A stretch of 11,529 nt of DNA from Deltaproteobacteria bacterium. Lineage in GTDB: Bacteria; Desulfobacterota; Binatia; DP-6. The DNA lies in assembly GCA_005879205.1 (NCBI GenBank), contig VBLD01000087.1, positions 1 through 11,529 of the forward strand, written 5' to 3'. The notes under the pieces are model-generated. The model was given only the letters and a program-made list of their open reading frames with translations, had not been told where the DNA came from and searched no databases. Positions 1-6,431 of this stretch are shown one piece after another. How positions within the stretch are numbered: the first letter of the stretch is position 1; the number at the start of each line of letters is the position of its first letter. The position numbers and the translations under genes are program-made.

Positions 1-1392
1 CACCACGAGCACGAGGGCGGTCGTCGCGCTCGTCGCCGCGCCGATCCGCACGCTCCACGGCGCGTAGCGGAACTCGACGAGATGAACGCCTGCCTCCACC
101 GCCACCGCCCGCAAGAGTACGTTCGCGCGCGCGATCGGGCGCTCCCTCCCGTCGACGCGGGCGCGCCAGCCGGGCCAGTAGAGGTCGGCGAGGACGAGGA
201 TCGCGGGCCGCGGCGTCGACACGCGCACCACGACTTCGTCGGCAGTGATGCGCTCGACCGCCGCCGACGGGGCGACCCCCTCGCGCTCCTCGCTCGTGCC
301 CCACTGAAGGGGCCGGTCGACAACCACCCGCGCACGCGGGTCGAAGTCGGGCGCGTGCACGCGTGCGCGCGCCTCGTCCTCGTCCGCCACCACCTCTGCC
401 AGCGGGACGAGTGAGGCGCGCGGCAGGGCGCGCGGGTTCTCGTACACCTGGAAGCTCCCGTCGTCGTACACGAGCGGATAGTGCTGCGCGCGGGGCCGCC
501 ACCCGCGCCCGGACGCCGCCACCACCCAGCGCACCGCCAGGCGATCGAGGAGCCGCCACCCGGGATGGTCGGGCCCGGGGTAGAAGCGTCCCCAGAAGAG
601 CGGCGCGTCGACGTTCACGTCGTCGAGGGGCGCGAGGAGGTCGTGGTACGCGCGCGGCGCCAGCGGTTCGTAGTCCTGCACGGTCGCGAAGCCGAAGATC
701 GACCCGACCTTATCGGTCATCGGGAAGCGGTGCGACCAGTCCGGGATCAGCAGCACCCGCTCCGCACCGACGTGCTGGCGCAGGAAGCCGACCACGGCGG
801 GCGGATCGAAGAACGAGTCCGGGTTGTGCTCGGGGATCATGACGGTGTTGCCCCGCTGCGCGAAGCGCCCGGCGACGACGAGACCGAGGAGCACCCACGC
901 GCCGGCGGCGCGAAGCCGGCCGGCAGGAAGCAGCGAGAGGAGGATCGGCGCCGCTAGGATCGCTCCGGTCCAGGCGTCCATCGCCCCGCCGGCCCGGAAT
1001 GCGACCGCGGTCGCAAGCAGGACGATCGCCGGGAGGACGCGGCGGACCGGCTGGGCACCGAGCGCGTCGAGACCGAGCGCGGACAGGATCGCGACTGCAA
1101 AGACGGCGAACAGCAGAATCCGGTTCGGGACGCGGAAGTGGTCGATCAGCGGCAGGTGAAACAAGACGGCGCCGTAGAGCGGCGTGCCGATACCCACGAG
1201 CAAGGTGAACGTGAAGAGCGCCGCGGCGCTCATCGCCACCGCGCGGCGCCCCCCGAGCGGAGCAAGGAGCGCCAGGACGGCGGCCGGACCGCTCGACAGC
1301 ACGACCTTCAGCGCGAGCGCCATCGAGGGACGGTCGGCGAGCGTCTGCTCGACGGTCAGCCGGCCCCGCGTCGCCGCGCGGGCGAGCTCCAT
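1..1392 (-). CDS. YfhO-family membrane protein, C-terminal half; truncated at both ends in this window
   Basis: This is an integral membrane protein of the YfhO family, a GT-C-like group linked in Firmicutes to glycosylation of lipoteichoic acid and otherwise of unknown role. The frame is open from the left edge, where the C-terminus is cut off, to a stop at 1423-1425. The first ATG is at 1390-1392, giving 464 visible codons. Hydrophobic segments fill roughly residues 25-175, including the family-like stretch GAVLFHLPLIDHFRVPNR near 74-91. A soluble beta-rich part follows. It ends in the very typical YfhO motifs DLYWPGW and FRYAPWSVRIG (about residues 400-450), with a last membrane helix starting at the edge. 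YfhO proteins usually have around 800 residues with many N-terminal helices, and those helices are missing here. The reading frame loses homology within a few codons of the ATG, next to the IS110 element, and no RBS is obvious. It is probably a broken gene rather than a short functional one. TTG at 1414-1416 is the only other nearby in-frame start. Confidence 0.85.
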   Translation of the reverse strand, partial: MELARAATRGRLTVEQTLADRPSMALALKVVLSSGPAAVLALLAPLGGRRAVAMSAAALFTFTLLVGIGTPLYGAVLFHLPLIDHFRVPNRILLFAVFAVAILSALGLDALGAQPVRRVLPAIVLLATAVAFRAGGAMDAWTGAILAAPILLSLLPAGRLRAAGAWVLLGLVVAGRFAQRGNTVMIPEHNPDSFFDPPAVVGFLRQHVGAERVLLIPDWSHRFPMTDKVGSIFGFATVQDYEPLAPRAYHDLLAPLDDVNVDAPLFWGRFYPGPDHPGWRLLDRLAVRWVVAASGRGWRPRAQHYPLVYDDGSFQVYENPRALPRASLVPLAEVVADEDEARARVHAPDFDPRARVVVDRPLQWGTSEEREGVAPSAAVERITADEVVVRVSTPRPAILVLADLYWPGWRARVDGRERPIARANVLLRAVAVEAGVHLVEFRYAPWSVRIGAATSATTALVLVV

Positions 1393-1761
1393 GAAGACGG
1401 GCTGTCAACTGCCAACCGCGCTCAGGTTCGCTTCAGCTCATGCGGTGCTCTCCTCGGTGCGACGAAAAAATCCGCATGTTTCCGTCCGTAGGGTGATAGC
1501 CCCCCACCCGCGTCCAGCGCCTCTGGCGGGCTTGGGGTGCGTCGGGGGCGGGGCGATCCGCGCGGAGTCTGCACCGGCGCCGTCGCCTGCGACCGTGGCT
1601 CACCAGCCGTCCATTCGGGGTCACGCGCCCCACGTTGCAGTGCAGCGAGCAAGGCCCCATACGTTTGAACGAGCTCCAGGCTCAAGGGGTATTCCGGGGT
1701 CTCTTGCTCGAGCTTGAGCACGGTCTGCGCGGGTGTTCTCACGGCGGCGAGTCGTTGGTGA
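1393..1761. other. Stretch without a confident gene between YfhO fragment and IS110 transposase
   Basis: This 369-nt stretch holds the presumed 3' end of the IS110 element. Besides the inverted repeats near 1646-1719 it contains a small hairpin (gggtg 1491-1495 with caccc 1505-1509) and a run of six A at 1465-1470. Minus-strand open frames cross it but start inside the transposase in a wrong frame and match no family I recognise. The boundary between IS DNA and the YfhO fragment should lie near 1393-1430. Confidence 0.5.
1640..1725 (-). ncRNA. Candidate bridge-RNA segment 3' of the IS110 transposase
   Basis: The stretch just downstream of the transposase stop has two perfect inverted-repeat pairs. 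On the plus strand cgagcaag (1646-1653) pairs with cttgctcg (1703-1710), and gctcaag (1680-1686) pairs with cttgagc (1713-1719). The pairs are interleaved, so they are either alternative stems or a pseudoknot. A near-repeat aacgtatggggc / aacgtggggc (minus strand, around 1628-1668) lies beside them. IS110-family elements encode a structured guide RNA in a non-coding end, downstream of the gene in the IS1111 branch. Position and structure agree with that, but the limits and identity are inference. A continuous minus-strand frame through here reads like a peptide (VLKLEQETPEYPLSLEL), so a small coding remnant is the alternative. Confidence 0.35.
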
Positions 1762-2868
1762 TCACGCGCGGTGCGCGCGCGGCGCGCGCTTGAGGCGATA
1801 GGCGTCCACGGTCGTGCGCGTGAAGGGCCCGACCGCGATGCCGAGCCGATGCACGTCAAAGTCGGTGCCGTCGCGCAGCATCGCGAACAGGATCCGCGCG
1901 AGGCGATGGGCCACCGCAATCACCGCCATCTTGTAGCCCCGCTTGGCGCAGAGCTTGGTGAAGTACGGGTGGAGGGGATGGGTGGGTCGGCGGGCGTGCT
2001 GCGCCGCCTCGCACAGCATGGCCCGCAACTCCGCGGAGCCGCGCTTGGTGATCCGGCCGTGCGCGTCACGGGTCCCCGACTGGTATGTCGAGGGAACCAG
2101 GCCCGCGTAGCTCGCCGCGTGCTTGGCACTCGGGAAGCGGGTCACCTCCGAGAACACGGCGAGCGTCGTGGCCGCCACGATCGGTCCGACGCCTGGCGCG
2201 GTCTCGAGCCGCTCGAGGTCCCGGGCGAAGGCGCGCTGCTGGGCACCCAGCGCATGCTCGAGGGCGGCGACCTGCTCCCCTGCACACCGCCACGCGGCGC
2301 GGTGGTGCTCGCCGAAGGCCCGCAGGTCCGGCTGAGGCGCCACGGCCGCCAGGAGTTTCCCCCACCCCACCTCCGTGCGCAGCGCACGACTCAGGTGCCC
2401 CAGGCCGGCGGCGCGGAGCAGCCGCTTGACCGCGTTGATCTCGGCCGTCTGCAGACGCACGAAGTGCCTGCGGCGCGACAAGGTGTCGCGCAGCGCGGAC
2501 ACCGCCGGTGGCGGGACGTGCACGAGGATCCGATAGATGTCCCGACGCAGCCCCTCACAGAGCTCATAGGCGTCCCGCCGGTCGCTCTTCTGCGTCGGCC
2601 GGTGCGCCTTGAGCCGGACCTCCTGGGCATCAACTACGACCGGCTCCAGGCCCAGCCGCCGCAGATGCCGGGCCACAAAGAACGCAACGGTGCCCGTCTC
2701 GAGGGCGACCGGCGTTCCTGCCGGGAGTCGATGCTGCGTCTGGAGCTGCTGGAGGCCCTCCGGCGTCGTCGGCACCTCCCCCTGGCCGACCACTTGCCCT
2801 GCGGCATCCTCGATCACAAACACGCTCTGCCGGCTGTGCACATCGAGACCAACGTAGTACGGTGCCAT
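1762..2868 (-). CDS. IS110-family transposase (DEDD/serine recombinase)
   Basis: This recombinase moves IS110-type elements through a circular intermediate. It combines an N-terminal RuvC-like DEDD domain with a C-terminal serine-containing domain and is guided by a bridge RNA in characterised members. At 368 residues it has a normal full length. The acidic tetrad is readable: D9 in GLDVH, E57 in ALETG, and D96 and D99 in KSDRRDA. A helical linker covers about residues 120-225. The C-terminal Transposase_20 (IS116/IS110/IS902) domain has the helix-hairpin-like APGVGPIVAATT (224-235), ASYAGLVPS (252-260), then YQSG with the likely catalytic serine S264, and KRGSAELRAML (275-285). The ATG has AGGAGG 8 nt upstream. 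No frameshift or internal stop was seen, so it may still be active. It is transcribed toward the broken YfhO gene. Confidence 0.95.
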   Translation of the reverse strand: MAPYYVGLDVHSRQSVFVIEDAAGQVVGQGEVPTTPEGLQQLQTQHRLPAGTPVALETGTVAFFVARHLRRLGLEPVVVDAQEVRLKAHRPTQKSDRRDAYELCEGLRRDIYRILVHVPPPAVSALRDTLSRRRHFVRLQTAEINAVKRLLRAAGLGHLSRALRTEVGWGKLLAAVAPQPDLRAFGEHHRAAWRCAGEQVAALEHALGAQQRAFARDLERLETAPGVGPIVAATTLAVFSEVTRFPSAKHAASYAGLVPSTYQSGTRDAHGRITKRGSAELRAMLCEAAQHARRPTHPLHPYFTKLCAKRGYKMAVIAVAHRLARILFAMLRDGTDFDVHRLGIAVGPFTRTTVDAYRLKRAPRAHRA

Positions 2869-2876
2869 CGGGCTGT

Positions 2877-2882
2877 CCTCCT
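2877..2882 (-). promoter_or_regulatory. Ribosome binding site of the IS110 transposase
   Basis: A perfect AGGAGG on the minus strand lies 8 nt before the ATG at 2868-2866. It fixes the start of the transposase. An overlapping minus-strand frame that opens further upstream at 2962 runs out of frame into the transposase and is not the gene. Confidence 0.8.
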
Positions 2883-3074
2883 CTTCCTTGGGGCTCCGTC
2901 ACGGATGACCCCGTGGTCCGCCGCGGCTCGACGCCGAGGGCGAGGTTGAATCGGTTCGTCATGTCGTATGCGGCGATCAGCCGCCGCGCATCTCCTTACG
3001 TGAGTAGCGCGAGACCGGTGACGTTAGTTGAGGGGAAATAGTCAGGTATCGAGCTCTCGATCGCGAAGAAACCA

Positions 3075-3104
3075 TTGACGGGCGGCTCGCAGCGCGCGTA
3101 CAAG
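3075..3104 (+). promoter_or_regulatory. Weak sigma70-like promoter candidate
   Basis: TTGACG (3075-3080) is separated by 18 nt from TACAAG (3099-3104). The -35 box is good and the -10 box poor. It sits about 310 nt upstream of the first operon gene, so the leader would be long. In GC-rich DNA of unknown phylum this is only a suggestion. Confidence 0.2.
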
Positions 3105-3400
3105 TCCGCGCGGCTCCGCACCAGGACCCTGTTCGAGGAGGTCAAGGATTCAAGGGCTTCCGCCCCGTATGATGCTAGGCTGGTTGCCTCCTCCTTGTCG
3201 CCGCCGGGGGCGCCGCCCACCCGGCTGTACCCGATTAGAATACGGTTTCGGCGGCACCGGAAAACATGATCGAACTGACTTCCGTGGTGCAACAAGCGGC
3301 GAACGTACCGGGGTCGCCCCCCGTCACGAACTGAAGCTGGAATGCGGCGGCGCCCGATACGCTGCCGGTGCATCCGTACACGTGATCGGGGCTGGCGCGG

Positions 3401-3406
3401 AGGAGG
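3401..3406 (+). promoter_or_regulatory. Ribosome binding site of the first operon gene
   Basis: AGGAGG lies 9 nt before the ATG at 3416. It is the strongest translation signal of the operon and decides this start. The N-terminus it gives is a plausible signal peptide. Confidence 0.8.
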
Positions 3407-3415
3407 AATCACTCC

Positions 3416-5164
3416 ATGTACCCTCACACTGTGGCGGTCGCGAGCGCTTTGGTTGTTGCGACGGCAATGTCGGGCGTGGCGGCTGATCTCGTCTCCGCGC
3501 CCGGTCCGAAAGCCAGACCTCCCGTCTACCTCGTCGGCGGCGGCGTCCGTTCGATCAATCCGACGTCGGAGATGCTGGCCAACGACGACTTTTATCTCGG
3601 CGGCTACGGCTTCGGCGATTTCAAGGCCGCAAATCAGGTTCAGATCCCGACGACTTCCGGCCGGTTCGCCACCGGCATCCTGGCCGACGGCGTGAGCAGC
3701 CGCGCGCTTGCGGTGAGCGACGGGCTGCACACGATCGTGCTCGCCCAGATCGAGACGCAGGGCTATTTCGCGGTATACAAGCAAGGACCGTTCGGCATCA
3801 ACGAAATCCGCCAGGACGCCGCGGCACAGATCGCGGTGCTCGCCGCGAACCCGCCGGAACTTGGCAACAGCGGCAAGCTCGCGCGCGTCGCGCCGGCGCC
3901 GGATGCTTCGGAGATCCTGGTGGACTCCGACCATTCGCACGGTGGCCCAGACACCGTCGGCGTGTGGGGCGGCGTGCCGACGTCTTACCTCAAGCTGGTG
4001 CACGACCAGACCGTGAGTGCGATCGTGGACGCCTGGCGCAACCTGAAGCCGGCGCAACTGCGCTATGGCGTCGCGCACGCCGGCGTGGTCGGCGAGGAGG
4101 CGCAATTCCCGCCCACCGGTGGCAGCGACCCGGTGCTGACCAACCAGTTCTCGAACGACCCCAACAACCAAGTCATGGACGACGAGATCCGGGTCTTGCA
4201 GGCCAGCGACCCGGACAGCGGCGCGGTGCTCGCCACTTACGTCAACTACTCGGCCCATCCGACCGTGCTCGGATCGAGCAACACCAAGGTCACCGGCGAT
4301 TACGTCGGCCGGCTCGATGATCTGATCGAACAGACCTACGGCGGCTTCGGCTTCGACCAGGTCGCGACGCTCGGCCGCGAGCAGCCGGCGCGCAGCGACT
4401 GTCCGGGCTTCACCGGCGGCGACGCCAACCCGGACGCGGCGCTGTGCAAGCTCGACAATTACGCGTCGCGGGTGCTGGCGAAAGTCCAGGCCGCGGTCGC
4501 GGCAGCGCAGCCGTTGAGCGGGACGCCGCAAGTTGCGATGAACAGCTATCTGCTCATCGACCCCAGCACCTCGACGGTGCTGGTGAGCGTCGTCTACGCC
4601 GGCGCGGTGGTCGGGGTGCCGGTCGGGCGCGCGGAAAACCCGCCCTGGCTGGCCGGCAGCCTGATCGGCACGACCGTGTTCACGGGCCGCATCGGCGACG
4701 TCCTCGTCACCGGCGGCCCGGGCGAGATGTACGCCCAGATCTGGCAGAAAGTGCGCGACACCGTGACCGGACTGCGCGGCTATCTCAACGTCGGCACCGC
4801 CGGCGATTTCCTCGGCTACATCATCGCGCCGCTCGAGGCGTATCCCGAACCGATCAGGCGCTCGTTTTTCAGCGGCGATCCGCCGCCGGCGGGCGCGAAC
4901 TGCTCGAGCGTGCCCTCGCCGGTTGGCTGTCCGAGCCCGATCGGCAACGACAATTACTTTTTCAACGTCTCCCACACCTTCGGCGAGCGCCTGACCTGCG
5001 ACTTCCTGCGCGGCGCGGGCGACGTGCTGGCCGGCGACGCACTGAAGTTCTGGACCACCGACGAACGGTGCCCGGCGTTCGCCAACGACCTGGCGCTGCC
5101 GCCCGGCTTCGACACGCAGTTCCCGCAACAGCCCGACTTGTCGGGCGTGATGCCGCACATGTGA
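3416..5164 (+). CDS. Secreted neutral/alkaline ceramidase-like hydrolase
   Basis: This protein resembles the catalytic domain of neutral ceramidases, zinc enzymes that split the amide bond of ceramide outside the cytoplasm. It has 582 residues, with a probable signal peptide at 1-23 (cleavage near GVAA). Matching motifs in order are SRALAVSDG (95-103), a histidine motif SDHSHGGPD (171-179, likely zinc ligand H173 or H175), NYSAHPTVLG (277-286, H281 equivalent to the second zinc histidine), TGDYVG (293-298), GGPGEM (433-438, E437 likely ligand) and LGYIIAPLEAY (466-476, tyrosine ligand region). In true ceramidases the motif GDxSPN carries the serine nucleophile. At that place I read GREQPA (320-325), so the serine seems absent. 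Six cysteines (329, 344, 496, 505, 528, 552) suggest disulfides. It heads the operon, and its stop is 2 nt before the next ATG. A true ceramidase activity is doubtful. A zinc hydrolase of related fold is the safer reading. Confidence 0.8.
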   Translation: MYPHTVAVASALVVATAMSGVAADLVSAPGPKARPPVYLVGGGVRSINPTSEMLANDDFYLGGYGFGDFKAANQVQIPTTSGRFATGILADGVSSRALAVSDGLHTIVLAQIETQGYFAVYKQGPFGINEIRQDAAAQIAVLAANPPELGNSGKLARVAPAPDASEILVDSDHSHGGPDTVGVWGGVPTSYLKLVHDQTVSAIVDAWRNLKPAQLRYGVAHAGVVGEEAQFPPTGGSDPVLTNQFSNDPNNQVMDDEIRVLQASDPDSGAVLATYVNYSAHPTVLGSSNTKVTGDYVGRLDDLIEQTYGGFGFDQVATLGREQPARSDCPGFTGGDANPDAALCKLDNYASRVLAKVQAAVAAAQPLSGTPQVAMNSYLLIDPSTSTVLVSVVYAGAVVGVPVGRAENPPWLAGSLIGTTVFTGRIGDVLVTGGPGEMYAQIWQKVRDTVTGLRGYLNVGTAGDFLGYIIAPLEAYPEPIRRSFFSGDPPPAGANCSSVPSPVGCPSPIGNDNYFFNVSHTFGERLTCDFLRGAGDVLAGDALKFWTTDERCPAFANDLALPPGFDTQFPQQPDLSGVMPHM

Positions 5165-5166
5165 CG

Positions 5167-6420
5167 ATGCGTGTCCTCGCGGGCTTTACCAGCGCCGTTG
5201 TCGTCGCCGGCAGCGTGGTGGCGGGCGCCGTTGGACCGCCCCCGCCCCGGGGCTTCTGGGTGGCCGGCGACCTGCACGTCCACACGATTTACGGCCATGA
5301 CACCTGCGTCACGCCGACCGAAGCCTGGGACCCGTCGTCCACTGACCGGGCCGCGCGCCGTCCGTGCTCCGATCCCCAAACGGTGAGCTTCACGCCGGCC
5401 CAGCGCTTGCAGGAAGCGGACGACCGCGGGCTCGATTTCGTCGCGATCAGCGACCACAACAACGTCGTCAACCAGAGCGATCCGGAGGTGCTGGCCTGGC
5501 AGGTCGCGCATCCGGGCTTCGTCGCGATCCCGGCGTACGAGAACTCGCAACCGGGTCACGTCCAGATGCTCGGCGCAAGCGCGTGCTTCGGGAACGCCGG
5601 CGCTATCGAGGGCGCGACGATTCAGTGCGACCAACTCGTGAGCGACCAGTCGGCGGACGGCGAGGCCGCGCTCGCCGACGGCCTGCGCGCCGCGGGCGGC
5701 GTGTTCCAGATCAACCATCCCAGCGACATGCACTGGCTGTCGCGCTACGGTTACGCCGTCGTGCCCGACACCGTCGAGGTCTGGAACATCGGCCCGTGGA
5801 TTTACCAGCACCCGTTCCCGGCGAGCAACGACAACAACTTCTCGCTCGACTGGTACGACGGTTTCCTGCTGCGCGGCTTCGAGGTCGGCGCAACCGGCGG
5901 CAGCGACACGCACTGGGAGACGACCGACTCGGTCCAGGGTGTCGGCGAGCCGACGACCTGGGTGTTCGTGCGGCGGCTGACGCTCGAAGGCGTGCTCGAC
6001 GGCTTGCGCGCGCATCACACTTTCGTTTCGGCGCTGCCGCCCGCGCTGCGCGGCGCGCGGCTGTTCCTCGAGGCCGACAACAACGGCGATGGCGTTTACG
6101 AGCCCATCGCCGGCGACGAGGCCAGCCCGCATGCCGTGTTCCGCGTCCGGATCGAGAACGCCGCGCCGGGCAGCGTGCTGCGGCTGGTCACCGACGCCGG
6201 CAGCGTGGACGTTCCGCTCGCCGCCAATTCGAGTTATCCGTTCCGGCTCGGTCTCGGCGGCGTGCCGGCCGCGCGGATTTTCGTCAGGGCGGAACTGCTG
6301 GAGCCGGACGCGGGGAATACCCGCGAGACGGCGTGCGATCCGGTAGTTGGCGCCGGCACCACCTTGTGCCGAGACGACTTGGTGATGGAGGCGCTGACCT
6401 CGCCGCTGTTCCTGCGGTGA
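5167..6420 (+). CDS. Secreted PHP-domain (CehA/McbA-like) metallohydrolase
   Basis: This is a polymerase-and-histidinol-phosphatase (PHP) fold hydrolase. Such enzymes cleave phosphoesters or, in the CehA/McbA group, other esters at a cluster of two or three metals. It has 417 residues, with an export-type hydrophobic N-terminus at 1-22. The metal-binding motifs are complete: DLHVHT (35-40), SDHNN (95-99), E125 and H131 in YENSQPGH, INHP (182-185, H184) and GGSDTHW (244-250, D247 and H249). A C-terminal beta domain from about 290 carries an EF-hand-like loop DNNGDGVYE (304-312). Six cysteines fit an extracytoplasmic location. The ATG at 5167 lies 2 nt after the previous stop. GTG at 5161, overlapping that stop, is the alternative and adds two residues. 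No separate RBS is clear, so translation is probably coupled. The substrate is unknown. Confidence 0.85.
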   Translation: MRVLAGFTSAVVVAGSVVAGAVGPPPPRGFWVAGDLHVHTIYGHDTCVTPTEAWDPSSTDRAARRPCSDPQTVSFTPAQRLQEADDRGLDFVAISDHNNVVNQSDPEVLAWQVAHPGFVAIPAYENSQPGHVQMLGASACFGNAGAIEGATIQCDQLVSDQSADGEAALADGLRAAGGVFQINHPSDMHWLSRYGYAVVPDTVEVWNIGPWIYQHPFPASNDNNFSLDWYDGFLLRGFEVGATGGSDTHWETTDSVQGVGEPTTWVFVRRLTLEGVLDGLRAHHTFVSALPPALRGARLFLEADNNGDGVYEPIAGDEASPHAVFRVRIENAAPGSVLRLVTDAGSVDVPLAANSSYPFRLGLGGVPAARIFVRAELLEPDAGNTRETACDPVVGAGTTLCRDDLVMEALTSPLFLR

Positions 6421-6424
6421 GGAG
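6419..6424 (+). promoter_or_regulatory. Ribosome binding site overlapping the PHP stop codon
   Basis: GAGGAG overlaps the TGA of the PHP gene and sits 7 nt before ATG 6432. It decides the start of the second ceramidase-like gene, although the same frame stays open back to about 5364 as a shadow of the PHP gene. Confidence 0.75.
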
Positions 6425-6431
6425 CACTCCG

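Larger units (their letters stand above)
1426..2990 (-). mobile_element. IS110-family insertion sequence (approximate ends)
   Basis: This insertion sequence is defined by its intact IS110-family transposase and the non-coding flanks on each side. The ends are approximate: I saw no target duplication or clear terminal inverted repeat, which is normal for IS110. The left limit is set by where the YfhO reading frame breaks down, the right limit by a hairpin-rich stretch near 2970-2990 beyond which nothing IS-like is visible. The flank downstream of the transposase (about 335 nt) is longer than the one upstream (about 120 nt). That layout fits the IS1111-like branch, where the guide (bridge) RNA lies 3' of the gene. 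The group assignment is inference. Confidence 0.6.
2991..3415. other. Leader/intergenic region before the hydrolase operon
   Basis: I see no convincing gene in these ~425 nt. Short plus-strand frames (for example from 3075 and 3169) have no recognisable content or good start signals, and a 720-codon minus frame is the antisense shadow of the following gene. The region is less GC-rich in places (near 3165-3290) and should hold the operon promoter. Two weak candidates exist: TTGACG-18 nt-TACAAG at 3075-3104, and a TAGAAT -10-like hexamer near 3235-3240 without a matching -35 box. Confidence 0.5.

Noticed and set aside
710..1408. 232-codon minus-strand frame in the YfhO region
   Set aside because: It is the wrong frame of the same strand. 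The neighbouring frame gives hydrophobic helices and the YfhO C-terminal motifs.
1422..1761. Peptide-like minus-strand stretch VLKLEQETPEYPLSLEL as a separate small gene
   Set aside because: It has no start codon with an RBS of its own, the frame opens only inside the transposase, and I recognise no family. It is kept only as an alternative to the RNA reading.
1771..2949. 392-codon plus-strand frame opposite the IS110 transposase
   Set aside because: It is an antisense shadow of a transposase with full DEDD and serine motifs.
2996..5158. 720-codon minus-strand open frame opposite the first ceramidase-like gene
   Set aside because: It is Arg/His/Asp/Val-rich without domain motifs and exactly mirrors a gene with family motifs, signal peptide and RBS. 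It is a GC-driven antisense shadow.
5364..6431. Plus-strand open frame continuous with the second ceramidase-like gene, giving a 1064-residue product
   Set aside because: Its first part is Arg-rich and overlaps the PHP gene out of frame. The signal peptide and RBS at 6432 give the real start.
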